From assembly GCA_964484795.1 (NCBI GenBank), contig CAZAFN010000027.1, positions 1 to 18,988 on the forward strand: a DNA stretch of 18,988 bases, read 5' to 3'. The notes under the pieces are model-generated. The model worked only from the letters and a program-made list of their open reading frames with translations, did not search any database and was not told the origin of the DNA. This DNA comes from CAZAFN01 sp964484795 (GTDB lineage: Bacteria; Pseudomonadota; Alphaproteobacteria; Methylaequorales; Methylaequoraceae). The translations under genes were made by a program, and so were the position numbers. Below, in pieces: positions 7,670 through 15,722 of the stretch (the stretch's first letter is position 1; each line of letters opens with the position of its first letter).

Positions 7670-8392
7670 TCATTTTGCTCTTGCTGAAAAAAAATAATTA
7701 ATATTGCAACTTTCTTTGTATTTCCAGTTTTTGGTAAGAGGATTATAACTAACTCCTTGAAAGTTTATTGAATAAAAATTCTGAGAAAGAAGAATTTTTT
7801 TTAAAAAATTTGGTTTTACTAATTTTTCCCAGCTATGTGTTTTTTGGGGAACAAGCTTCAAAATTTTTTCAGCAACAAATATTGCTAATATTAATGATTG
7901 AAAAGTGCGATTAATTGTTGATCCAATAAATATTCCATTTTTTTTTAGAAGTCTTTTTATATTTTTAACTACCAACTCAACATCATTTACATGTTCGAGA
8001 ACCTCCATACATGTAATCAAATCAAATTTCTCTTTACAGTTAAATTTACTAATATCAGTACAGTGATATTTTATCTTTAAATTACTTTGAAATGAGTGGT
8101 TTTTTGCAGATTTTATGGCTTTCTCATTCACATCAATTCCGATAATTTTTGCTCCTAATCGTGCAAGGGGTTCGCACAAAATACCACCACCACAACCTAC
8201 ATCAAGTATTTTGATTTTATCAATGGAATTGAGTGAATTTTTTTTTAAAAATTTCTTAATATATTCAATTCTAATGAAATTAAAAGTATGCAATGCTTCA
8301 AATGGACCATCATTACTCCACCAATCTTCAGAAAGTTGATTAAAAAACTCATCATTATGATTTTGTCTGCTTGTAATTTTCTTGCTTTTCAT
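7670..8392 (-). CDS. ubiG: ubiquinone biosynthesis O-methyltransferase UbiG
   Basis: A 240-residue class I SAM methyltransferase of usual UbiG length. It catalyses both O-methylations of ubiquinone synthesis (2-polyprenyl-6-hydroxyphenol and demethylubiquinol). The N-terminal signature is FNQLSEDWWSNDGPFEALHTFNFIRIEYI, SAM motif I is ILDVGCGGG (62-70) with post-motif acidic residue in IIGIDVNEKAI, and FDLITCMEVLEHVND is the UbiG-typical motif II. The C-terminal part has the membrane-interacting insertion region (about 165-205). Motif I is intact here, in contrast to the NDUFAF5-like protein nearby. It is divergent from lysC, and ubiG beside lysC is a common alphaproteobacterial arrangement. 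Confidence 0.93.
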   Translation of the reverse strand: MKSKKITSRQNHNDEFFNQLSEDWWSNDGPFEALHTFNFIRIEYIKKFLKKNSLNSIDKIKILDVGCGGGILCEPLARLGAKIIGIDVNEKAIKSAKNHSFQSNLKIKYHCTDISKFNCKEKFDLITCMEVLEHVNDVELVVKNIKRLLKKNGIFIGSTINRTFQSLILAIFVAEKILKLVPQKTHSWEKLVKPNFLKKILLSQNFYSINFQGVSYNPLTKNWKYKESCNINYFFSARAK

Positions 8393-8448
8393 AACAATAT
8401 CTTTACATATGGTTGTATTTTAAATTTTAAGAATATAAAAGATTAATT
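8393..8448. promoter_or_regulatory. divergent ubiG/lysC promoter region
   Basis: A 56-base gap between the start codons of ubiG (-) and lysC (+). On the + strand TTGTAT (8413-8418) and TATAAA (8434-8439) form a weak -35/-10 pair with a 15-base spacer. Transcription from it would start within a few bases of the lysC ATG, giving a nearly leaderless message. No Shine-Dalgarno motif precedes lysC, consistent with that idea. Base composition makes chance matches likely. Confidence 0.3.
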
Positions 8449-9663
8449 ATGTCAATTCTAGTCATGAAATTTGGAGGTACATCATTAGCTAATGTGGCTA
8501 GGATAGAAAGAGTTTCAAAATTAGTCAAGGATAGGATAAAGTTAGAGAAGACCAAAATTATATTAGTTGTTTCTGCAATGAGTGGTGTTACCAACAAATT
8601 AATTGCTGAATATAAAAAAATTAATAAAGACAATTTAAATCCAGAATATGACGTAATTCTTTCTTCAGGGGAACAATGTTCATCTGCAATAGTAAGTATG
8701 ATTTTGCAAAAAAAAAAAATTAAGTCTCGCTCTATGTTAGGATGGCAAATCCCTATAATTACAGATTCTGCTCATAGTAAAGCAAGAATACATAAGATAG
8801 ATTCTAATTTTATCAGGAATCAATTTAAAAAGTATGATGTTTTGGTTGTTGCTGGTTTTCAGGGCATCTCAACCGAACAAAGAATTACTACATTAGGTAG
8901 GGGAGGATCAGATACAAGTGCAGTTGCTTTGGCTGTAGCCTTAAAATCAAAAATGTGTGAAATATATACAGATGTTGATGGAATATTTACTTCTGATCCA
9001 AAAGTTGTTTCCACTGCAAAAAAAATAAACAACATAACTTATGAAGAAACATTAGAAATGGCTTCTCTTGGTTCTAAAGTTCTTCATCCAAGATCAGTTG
9101 AATTAGCTATGAAATATGGTATTAAGGTTCATGTAAAAAGCTCATTTACCAATAAGATGGGTACAACAGTTTTAAATGAAGAAAATAAATTAGAAAAAGA
9201 AGTTGTTACAGGAATTTCTTCTTCGGAAGATGAAGCTAAAATTACTTTAAAGGGGATTCCTGACAAGCCTGGAATAGCAGCTAAAATTTTTGGATTGTTG
9301 GCAAATGCAAACATAAATGTAGATATGATAGTTCAAAACATTACTGATGATGGAAGATTCGCAAGCATTACATTTACAATTCCGCTTGAGGATTATTCAA
9401 AAGCAGTTAAAGAACTAAAACAATCTGATATTAAATTTAAAAAATTACATTTGGACAAAAATATTTGTAAGATATCAATTGTTGGTGTAGGAATGAAGAG
9501 TAATGTTGGTGTTGCTCAGAAAATGTTTGAAACTCTTGCCAAAAGAAATATAAATATTCAGGTTATTTCTACATCAGAAATTAAAATAAGTGTTCTTATT
9601 CCTGTAGAAAAAAAAAAAATTGCCCTAAATGCATTGCATAAAGCTTATAATCTTTTTTGTTAG
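8449..9663 (+). CDS. lysC: aspartate kinase, alpha-subunit type with two ACT domains
   Basis: A 404-residue monofunctional aspartokinase. It phosphorylates aspartate, the first step to lysine, threonine, methionine and diaminopimelate. The kinase domain shows KFGGTS (7-12), SSGEQCSSA (72-80), TTLGRGGSDTSAVALA (147-162) and TDVDGIFTSDP (174-184). Two regulatory ACT domains follow, at about 265-330 (ITLKGIPDKPGIAAKIFGLL) and 341-404 (ISIVGVGMKSNVGVAQKMF), arranged as in alphaproteobacterial and Corynebacterium-type enzymes that respond to lysine plus threonine. No alternative internal start is needed to explain the frame, although members of this family often also make a separate beta subunit. 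It heads an eight-gene co-directional run ending with prmC. Confidence 0.95.
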   Translation: MSILVMKFGGTSLANVARIERVSKLVKDRIKLEKTKIILVVSAMSGVTNKLIAEYKKINKDNLNPEYDVILSSGEQCSSAIVSMILQKKKIKSRSMLGWQIPIITDSAHSKARIHKIDSNFIRNQFKKYDVLVVAGFQGISTEQRITTLGRGGSDTSAVALAVALKSKMCEIYTDVDGIFTSDPKVVSTAKKINNITYEETLEMASLGSKVLHPRSVELAMKYGIKVHVKSSFTNKMGTTVLNEENKLEKEVVTGISSSEDEAKITLKGIPDKPGIAAKIFGLLANANINVDMIVQNITDDGRFASITFTIPLEDYSKAVKELKQSDIKFKKLHLDKNICKISIVGVGMKSNVGVAQKMFETLAKRNINIQVISTSEIKISVLIPVEKKKIALNALHKAYNLFC

Positions 9664-9688
9664 AGTCTTTAGAGAATAATTCTTATAA

Positions 9689-10729
9689 ATGATGAATTTT
9701 GAACCCCACAGAGAACTTGAAAAACTATTTGATAGAGGGTCTTCTTTTTTAGGTTCAAAAATCCCCATAATGGGAGGTGCTATGACTTGGGTTTCTGAAA
9801 GAAACCTGGTTTCTGCTATGTCCAATGCTGGAGGATTTGGTATTATTGCATGTGGTGCAATGAATAAGGATCAACTGGAAAATGAAATAATAGAAACAAG
9901 AAAAAAAACTAAGAATCCATTTGGTATAAATCTAATATTGTTGCATCCACAAATTGATGAATTAATTAAATGTTGCATTAATTTAAAGGTTGAACTTGTT
10001 GTTTTTGCTGGCGGGTTTCCAAAAAAAAGCCAAATTGAAATGTTGAAAAACAAACAAATAAAAACTATGTGTTTTGCAACAACTTCATCAATAGCGAAAA
10101 AAATGATTTCAAATGGTATAGAAGCACTTATATTAGAAGGAAATGAAGCTGGGGGACATATAGGGCCAGTCTCAATAAATGTTTTAGTGCAAGAAGTTTT
10201 ACCTGAAGTTAGCCAAGTTCCAGTTTTTGTAGCTGGAGGTATTGGTAGAGGTGAGATTATGTTGAAATTCATGCAATTGGGAGCTGCTGGTTGTCAGATA
10301 GGAACTAGACTTGTTTGTGCTAGAGAGTCAATAGCTCACAAAAATTTTAAGAATATTTTTATTAAATCGGAAGCCAGAAGTGCGCAAATTTCTGTGAAAT
10401 TAGATGATAGGTTTCCCGTGATACCAGTTAGGGCAATTGAAAATAACGCGACGAAAGAATTTATTAAAGAACAGAAAGAAGCAATTAACTTATTAAAAGA
10501 CAATAAAATAAGCTTAAAAGAGGCTCAGTTAAAAATAGAACATTTTTGGGCTGGCTCTCTAAAAACCGCTGTGTTGTCAGGTGACATAGAAAACGGATCA
10601 TTAATGGCTGGTCAGAGTGTGAGTATGGTAAAAAAAATTCAAAGTGTTAAAGAAATTCTTGATGAATTGATTTTACAGGCTGTTAAACAAATAACAGTTG
10701 ATAAAAAGGTGTTGGAAAGTGTCAACTGA
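9689..10729 (+). CDS. FMN-dependent flavin oxidoreductase, FabK / nitronate monooxygenase family
   Basis: A 346-residue TIM-barrel flavoprotein. The N-terminal block IPIMGGAMTWVSERNLVSAMSNAGGFG (25-51) and the phosphate-binding stretches VFVAGGIGRGE (about 179-189) and LGAAGCQIGTRLVCARES (197-214) place it in the family that includes enoyl-ACP reductase II (FabK) and nitronate monooxygenase. EGNEAGGHIGP (150-160) has the His157 present in both groups. FabK would give it a role in fatty acid elongation; nitronate monooxygenase would make it a detoxification enzyme. Motifs alone do not separate these, and many alphaproteobacterial proteins of this type are uncharacterised. It starts 25 bases after lysC, and its end overlaps the GTG start of the RodZ-like gene by 11 bases, so it belongs to the same transcript. 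Confidence 0.78.
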   Translation: MMNFEPHRELEKLFDRGSSFLGSKIPIMGGAMTWVSERNLVSAMSNAGGFGIIACGAMNKDQLENEIIETRKKTKNPFGINLILLHPQIDELIKCCINLKVELVVFAGGFPKKSQIEMLKNKQIKTMCFATTSSIAKKMISNGIEALILEGNEAGGHIGPVSINVLVQEVLPEVSQVPVFVAGGIGRGEIMLKFMQLGAAGCQIGTRLVCARESIAHKNFKNIFIKSEARSAQISVKLDDRFPVIPVRAIENNATKEFIKEQKEAINLLKDNKISLKEAQLKIEHFWAGSLKTAVLSGDIENGSLMAGQSVSMVKKIQSVKEILDELILQAVKQITVDKKVLESVN

Positions 10730-11594
10730 ACTAGGAAAAGAAATTTCTAAGAAAGATGTTTACTTAACTATAGGAAAAAAAATTTCTGTCGCCAGAAGAT
10801 CCTCAAGAAAAAAAATTATAGGTGTGTCAAAAAAATTAAACATAAGTGTTAACCACCTAAACTACATTGAGAAAGGTGAAATTGAGCTTCTTCCTAACTC
10901 TATTCCTTTAAAAGGGTTTGTAAGGTCTTTAGCAAAATTTTTAAAAGTTGACATTTCTGAAGAATTAAAACAATTAGATGACTTGGATGAATCTTCAAAA
11001 AAACAAGCTATTCCTAGAATGGTTAATAATCCACTACCAAGTAAATTGTTGGTATTTTTTATGACCTCTTTTTGCTTTTTATTGTTAGCTATTTATTTTT
11101 TAAGTATAAATAAAGATGAAAGAGAAATTGACGAAATGAGAATAGAAAACTCTACTTTTAATGAACCTGAGGATGAAACCTATGTATTAGAAAAAAAAAA
11201 AATTGTTGGAGATAATTTAAATGATCTAGTTGTAGTTAAAGATGATGATTGGGATATTAATAAAGGTGAAAAGAATGACTTTGTACAACAAGAGTTACTC
11301 CCAAAAAATGAAAATAAAGAATTTGTTGAATTAATTTTTTTTGAAGAGACATGGATTCAGATTTTTAATCAGAATAATATATTAGTTGATTCAGGATTGT
11401 TTAGTTCAGGTGAGGCTATTTTACTTGAATTTAATAAAAACAATTATGATTATATAATTGATACTGGAAATCTAGGTGGTTTTAAAATTGCATTTGGCAA
11501 AGAAGTTTTTTTACCACTTGGTAGATCTGGTGAGGTCAGAAAAAAAATGTCAATTCTAGCACAGTTAAAAAAGCTTAAAGAAAAAGAGTTTTGA
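10719..11594 (+). CDS. RodZ-like helix-turn-helix membrane protein
   Basis: A bitopic protein of about 291 residues from the GTG at 10719. An ATG at 10698 would add seven residues with no family support. Parts in order: a Cro-type HTH (about 15-75; IGKKISVARRSSRKKIIGVS, then NYIEKGEIELLP and GFVRSLAKFLKVD, matching HTH_25), a linker, one membrane segment (about 110-130; LLVFFMTSFCFLLLAIYFL), an acidic, poorly conserved periplasmic linker, and a C-terminal DUF4115-like beta domain (about 210-280; ETWIQIFNQNNILVDSG and FLPLGRSGEVRKKM). This is the RodZ architecture. In rods RodZ couples MreB to the wall-synthesis machinery. Proteins of this type commonly sit upstream of ispG, as here, with a seven-base gap. 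A direct RodZ function is inferred from family and context. Confidence 0.82.
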   Translation: MSTELGKEISKKDVYLTIGKKISVARRSSRKKIIGVSKKLNISVNHLNYIEKGEIELLPNSIPLKGFVRSLAKFLKVDISEELKQLDDLDESSKKQAIPRMVNNPLPSKLLVFFMTSFCFLLLAIYFLSINKDEREIDEMRIENSTFNEPEDETYVLEKKKIVGDNLNDLVVVKDDDWDINKGEKNDFVQQELLPKNENKEFVELIFFEETWIQIFNQNNILVDSGLFSSGEAILLEFNKNNYDYIIDTGNLGGFKIAFGKEVFLPLGRSGEVRKKMSILAQLKKLKEKEF

Positions 11595-11601
11595 GAGATC
11601 A

Positions 11602-12702
11602 ATGAGTATTAGACCCTGGCGTGACATTCAAAGGAAGAAAACAAGAAAGATAAATGTTGGAAACGTAGAGATTGGTGGTGATACTCCAATTTCGGTCCAA
11701 TCAATGACAAATACACTAACTACTGATATTAAGGCAACAGTAGAGCAAATATTGAGTCTTGAGGACGTTGGAGCAGATTTGGTAAGAGTTTCCTGTCCAG
11801 ATGAAGAATCTACTAGTGCTCTGAAAGAAATAGTCAAAGATATAAGTATTCCAGTAATTGCTGACATCCATTTTCACTATAAAAGAGCTATCGAAGCAGC
11901 AGAATCTGGGGCTTCTTGCCTGAGAATCAATCCAGGGAATATTGGCAGTCAAGATAGAGTTAAGGAAGTAATAATAGCTGCAAAAGATAATAATTGTTCG
12001 ATACGTATTGGAGTTAATGCTGGAAGTTTAGAAAAGGAATTACTTGAAAAATACGGAGAACCCTGTCCAGATGCTATGGTTGAATCAGCCGTAAAGCATA
12101 TAAGAATTTTAGAAGACAATGATTTCTTTAATTTCAAAATTAGTTGCAAGGCATCTGATGTATTCCTTGCTGTTGCAGCTTACTACGGAATTTCAGATAT
12201 ATGTGATTATCCACTACATCTAGGTATTACTGAAGCAGGTGGAATGATGCCAGGCACAATTAAATCTTCAATTGGTCTGGGATCTTTGTTATGGGCAGGT
12301 ATTGGAGATACGATTAGAGTTTCACTATCAGCTCATCCAGTTGAAGAAATAAAGGTTGGGTTTAATATATTAAAATCACTTAACTTAAGACATAGAGGAG
12401 TAAATGTTATTTCTTGTCCTTCATGTGCCAGACAAGAGTTTAATGTAATAGAGAATGTTGAAGAACTTGAAAAGAGATTAGAGCATATAACTACTCCAAT
12501 GACTTTGTCAGTTATAGGTTGTGTTGTTAACGGACCAGGAGAAGCTAGAGAAACGAATATTGGATTAACTGGAGGAAAAAGTGGACACCAAATATATCTT
12601 AATGGAGAAAAACATCACGTTCTTAGAGAAGGCAATATGATTGATCATTTAGTTGAGTTGTGTGAAAAGAAGCAAGCTGAATTGTTAAACCAAAAAAGCT
12701 AA
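11602..12702 (+). CDS. ispG: 4-hydroxy-3-methylbut-2-enyl diphosphate synthase (IspG/GcpE)
   Basis: A 366-residue IspG of the short bacterial form. It reduces MEcPP to HMBPP in the methylerythritol phosphate isoprenoid pathway, which also feeds ubiquinone side chains. The TIM-barrel half shows VQSMTNTLTTDIKATVEQI, then DLVRVSCPDEESTSAL, PVIADIHFHYKRAIEAAESG and LRINPGNIG. The [4Fe-4S] ligands Cys272 and Cys275 (SCPSCAR), Cys307 and Glu314 (GCVVNGPGE) are all present, matching the E. coli ligand set. It lies seven bases after the RodZ-like gene and four bases before hisS. No anomaly is seen. Confidence 0.97.
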   Translation: MSIRPWRDIQRKKTRKINVGNVEIGGDTPISVQSMTNTLTTDIKATVEQILSLEDVGADLVRVSCPDEESTSALKEIVKDISIPVIADIHFHYKRAIEAAESGASCLRINPGNIGSQDRVKEVIIAAKDNNCSIRIGVNAGSLEKELLEKYGEPCPDAMVESAVKHIRILEDNDFFNFKISCKASDVFLAVAAYYGISDICDYPLHLGITEAGGMMPGTIKSSIGLGSLLWAGIGDTIRVSLSAHPVEEIKVGFNILKSLNLRHRGVNVISCPSCARQEFNVIENVEELEKRLEHITTPMTLSVIGCVVNGPGEARETNIGLTGGKSGHQIYLNGEKHHVLREGNMIDHLVELCEKKQAELLNQKS

Positions 12703-12706
12703 AAAG

Positions 12707-13960
12707 TTGTCAAAATTATCTACAGTTAAAGGTACAAAGGATTTATTAGGAGATGAGATTTTTGCATATGACAAAATTTGTGAGATTTTTTCAAATATTT
12801 GCAAATTTTTAGGGTACGAAAAAATTTCCACGCCTATTTTAGAACATTCCGATGTTTTTTTAAAATCACTGGGTGTGACATCGGATATTATTTCAAAAGA
12901 AATGTATAGTTTCACCGATCAGGGAGGAGACAATTTGGTTTTGAGGCCTGAGGGAACAGCAGCAATTTCTAGAGCTTTAATAACAAACTCTCTTCAAGAA
13001 GATTTAGTTCAAAAATATTTTTATCTCGGACCAATGTTTAGAAGAGAAAGACCCCAATCAGGAAGGTTGCGACAGTTTCATCAAATTGGAATAGAATTTT
13101 TAGGCAAAAATAATTTTTTGAATGATGTAGAGGTTATAATGATTGCAGAAAAGCTTATTGTCTTATTAGATTTAAAAAAAAAAGTTCATTTAGAAATTAA
13201 CACACTCGGCAATACAAGTAGTAGAAGAGAATATTTAAAAGTCTTAGTTAAATTTTTAAAAAAAAACGAATCAGAACTTTCAAATGAAAGTAAAAGAAGA
13301 TTAAAAACTAATCCATTGAGAATTCTGGACTCCAAGGACCCAAAAGATATAAAAATAAGAGAATGTGCGCCAAGGATTTTTGAATATCTTGATAAGGAGT
13401 CAAAGGATTTTTTTGAAAAAACACTAGATGGTTTGAAAAAATTAAAAATTAATTTTATTTTAAACCCCTTTTTAGTTAGAGGACTAGATTATTATAACCA
13501 CACTACTTTTGAGTACATTACTAATGATAAAAAAAGTCAGAATGCCATACTTGCTGGTGGAAGATATGATGGATTAGTCAAGTCATTGGGAGGGAATGAT
13601 ATTGGCGGTGTTGGTTGGGCAGCTGGTATAGAAAGAATAGTTTTAAATGCAAAGAGATTTGAAGAAGAAAAAAATCTAATAAGTTTTTTTGCCACCTCAG
13701 AAAAATTTAACACAAATTTGTTGAATTTAATTAATGAACTAAAACTCGTTGAGTCAATATCAGTTAATTTTATTAGCTCTGGTAATTTGAAGAAAAAATT
13801 TAGTAAGGCAAATAAATTAAACTCAAAAGGGTGTATTATTTTAGGAGAAGATGAATGGAAAGAAAAGAATCTAATTTGGAAGGACTTTCGGTCTGGAACG
13901 CAAGAGGTTTTTCCTGCTGATGACATTCAAAATTTTATATCAAAAATTTTTTTTAGTTAA
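12707..13960 (+). CDS. hisS: histidine--tRNA ligase
   Basis: A 417-residue class II aminoacyl-tRNA synthetase starting at TTG, four bases after ispG; no ATG gives the conserved STVKGTKDLLGDE beginning. Visible parts are motif 1 around YEKISTPILEHSDVF, motif 2 FRRERPQSGRLRQFHQIGIE, the histidine-binding LVRGLDYYNHTTFEY and AGGRYDGLV, motif 3 VGWAAGIERI, and a C-terminal anticodon-binding domain of about 90 residues. It charges tRNA-His in the cytoplasm. The motif 2 region with QFHQ is the ordinary bacterial form, unlike the divergent HisRS of many Rhizobiales, Rhodobacterales and Caulobacterales, which goes with a tRNA-His lacking G-1. A 12-base gap separates it from the HemA-like gene. Confidence 0.96.
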   Translation: MSKLSTVKGTKDLLGDEIFAYDKICEIFSNICKFLGYEKISTPILEHSDVFLKSLGVTSDIISKEMYSFTDQGGDNLVLRPEGTAAISRALITNSLQEDLVQKYFYLGPMFRRERPQSGRLRQFHQIGIEFLGKNNFLNDVEVIMIAEKLIVLLDLKKKVHLEINTLGNTSSRREYLKVLVKFLKKNESELSNESKRRLKTNPLRILDSKDPKDIKIRECAPRIFEYLDKESKDFFEKTLDGLKKLKINFILNPFLVRGLDYYNHTTFEYITNDKKSQNAILAGGRYDGLVKSLGGNDIGGVGWAAGIERIVLNAKRFEEEKNLISFFATSEKFNTNLLNLINELKLVESISVNFISSGNLKKKFSKANKLNSKGCIILGEDEWKEKNLIWKDFRSGTQEVFPADDIQNFISKIFFS

Positions 13961-13972
13961 AGAAAAATTTCC

Positions 13973-14653
13973 GTGACTAAAAACGATTATATTTTTTCCT
14001 CAAAACCAAGACAAATTGCTCAAGCAGCAATTAAAATTTCTTCTCAAATTTTTGGGCCATTGAATGATTTAAATGTTGTTGTATTAGGTGATTTAGATTT
14101 AACAATTGACATTGGAAATAATCTAAAAAAAAAAAAATTAAAGCAATTTAAGATATTTAAAAATGAATACTTTCAATATTTTAATGATGAAAAAAAAAGA
14201 ATTAAAGAGATTGATGATTTTGCAGTTTTTTTGTCTGATTACGATGTTATTTTGATTGGATGTAAATCAGGAACCAAAATAGTTTTTTATGATTTAGCAA
14301 CTAAAATCCTTCAAAAGAGAAAAAAAAAGCCTGTTCTTTTTTTGGATTGTGGAATACCTGGTAATATTGAGCAAAATGTTGGAAATATAAATAATTGTTT
14401 TTTATTTGATCTGAATGACCTTGAACAATTTTACTCAACCTGGGAGTCGGACTTTGATAAAGGCGAAAACTATGATATTAATTTTATTGATGATGAGATT
14501 AGAAATTATACTTCATACTTTCTCAAAAAACTTAATTTAAATACGTCACAAATATTAATTTTTGAAAAATATCTTAAGATTTCTTTGAAAAAAAACAAAG
14601 ATCATAAGTTCAAACAAATGTTGAAAAGTTTTTTTAAATCTTACAAGAGTTAA
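13973..14653 (+). CDS. glutamyl-tRNA reductase-like protein lacking the catalytic domain
   Basis: A 226-residue protein with a GTG start. Residues from about 11 to 160 line up by eye with the NADPH-binding domain of glutamyl-tRNA reductase (HemA). QIAQAAIKISSQIFGPLNDL leads into strand VVVLG; further on come DYDVILIGCKSG, KKKPVLFLDCGIPGNIEQ, VGNINNCFLFDLNDLEQF. E. coli HemA has RRNQPMLLVDIAVPRDVEP followed by VGKLANAYLYSVDDLQ at the last part. The N-terminal domain with the catalytic cysteine is absent, and hisS ends only 12 bases upstream. The dinucleotide glycine loop is eroded (GDLDLT instead of GAGxxG/T), and PRD has become PGN. Some 60 charged residues replace the dimerisation domain. 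It precedes prfA by two bases and then prmC, the E. coli hemA position. It is unlikely to be an active reductase. The homology call is by eye. Confidence 0.68.
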   Translation: MTKNDYIFSSKPRQIAQAAIKISSQIFGPLNDLNVVVLGDLDLTIDIGNNLKKKKLKQFKIFKNEYFQYFNDEKKRIKEIDDFAVFLSDYDVILIGCKSGTKIVFYDLATKILQKRKKKPVLFLDCGIPGNIEQNVGNINNCFLFDLNDLEQFYSTWESDFDKGENYDINFIDDEIRNYTSYFLKKLNLNTSQILIFEKYLKISLKKNKDHKFKQMLKSFFKSYKS

Positions 14654-14655
14654 TA

Positions 14656-15717
14656 ATGAATAACAAAAAACTTCTAGAAATTTTAGATAATTTTTCAAAC
14701 ATTCAGAAGAAATTGAATAATATTACTAAAGAGAATTTTAGTGAATATGCAAAGTTGTCAAAAGAATATTCAGACCTAAAACCACTGACAGAAAAAATTA
14801 ATAAGTTATTTAAGTTTAAAAAAGAACTTGATGATCTAGAAGAACTTCTTGCATCTGAGGATTTAGAGATAAAAAATGAGGCCACAGAAGAGAAAAGTAA
14901 GCTTACAGATTCTATAAAGTTTTTGGAAGATGAAATAAAAATTTTACTTATTCCAAAAGATGAATCAGATGAAAAAAATGCAATTATTGAGATTAGAGCT
15001 GGAACAGGTGGAGAGGAGGCTGCATTGTTTGCTTCAGATCTTCTAAGAATGTATGTTAAATATTCCGAAACAAAGAATTGGAAGACGGAAATTATGGATA
15101 TGAGTGATACAGATCACAATGGCATAAAAGAGGTTATATTGAATATTTCAGGAAAAGATGTATTTGGTAAGCTCAAATTTGAATCTGGAACTCACAGAGT
15201 ACAAAGAGTTCCTGAAACAGAATCTGGTGGAAGAATACATACATCAGCCGCTACTGTTGCTGTCTTGCCTGAAGCATCTGATATAGATGTTGAAATTCTA
15301 GAAAAGGATTTAAGAATTGATATTTTTAGATCTAGTGGTCCAGGTGGTCAGTCTGTCAATACGACGGATAGTGCCGTAAGGATTACACATCAGCCTACCG
15401 GAATAGTGGCTCAATGTCAGGACGAAAAATCTCAACATAAGAATAGAGCGAAGGCAATGACAGTTTTAAGAGCAAGAATTTTCGAAGTTGAAAGACAAAA
15501 GAAAGAAGATGAAAGAGCTCTTGAAAGAAAAACGCAAGTAGGAACGGGTGACAGGTCTGAAAGAATTAGGACATACAATTTTCCTCAGGGAAGGGTTACT
15601 GATCACAGAATTTCTTTAACTCTTTATAAGCTCGAACAGATTTTAAATGGTGAAAGTTTAGATGAAGTGATTTCAGCATTAATTACTGATAGTAATTTAA
15701 GAAAATTATCCGTGTAA
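14656..15717 (+). CDS. prfA: peptide chain release factor 1
   Basis: A 353-residue class I release factor that recognises UAA and UAG and triggers peptide release. It has the GGQ loop (Gly230-Gly231-Gln232, in SSGPGGQSVNTTDSAVRITH), the RF1 stop-codon tripeptide at Pro186-Glu-Thr188 in RVPETESGGRIHTSAATVAV, and the conserved EIRAGTGGEEAALFA. The PET form is a known RF1 variant (for example in Bacillus), and no SPF motif of RF2 is present. The N-terminal coiled helical domain spans about residues 1-100. The start is two bases after the HemA-like gene, and prmC, which methylates the GGQ glutamine, begins five bases downstream. Substrate and modifying enzyme are thus in one transcript. Confidence 0.97.
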   Translation: MNNKKLLEILDNFSNIQKKLNNITKENFSEYAKLSKEYSDLKPLTEKINKLFKFKKELDDLEELLASEDLEIKNEATEEKSKLTDSIKFLEDEIKILLIPKDESDEKNAIIEIRAGTGGEEAALFASDLLRMYVKYSETKNWKTEIMDMSDTDHNGIKEVILNISGKDVFGKLKFESGTHRVQRVPETESGGRIHTSAATVAVLPEASDIDVEILEKDLRIDIFRSSGPGGQSVNTTDSAVRITHQPTGIVAQCQDEKSQHKNRAKAMTVLRARIFEVERQKKEDERALERKTQVGTGDRSERIRTYNFPQGRVTDHRISLTLYKLEQILNGESLDEVISALITDSNLRKLSV

Positions 15718-15722
15718 GATCT

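Noticed and set aside
9871..10272. 133-codon open frame on the minus strand
   Set aside because: It lies wholly inside the well-supported flavoprotein gene and its translation is low-complexity Ile/Phe/Ser/Pro typical of antisense to an AT-rich gene.
10698..10718. Upstream ATG start for the RodZ-like gene
   Set aside because: It would add seven residues without family support and deepen the overlap with the upstream gene; the GTG at 10719 fits better.
13537..13926. 129-codon open frame on the minus strand
   Set aside because: Antisense to the conserved C-terminal half of hisS, with no recognisable domain.
15211..15219. PET in place of PAT in the RF1 stop-codon recognition tripeptide
   Set aside because: PET occurs in ordinary RF1 proteins such as that of Bacillus, so it does not suggest an altered genetic code.
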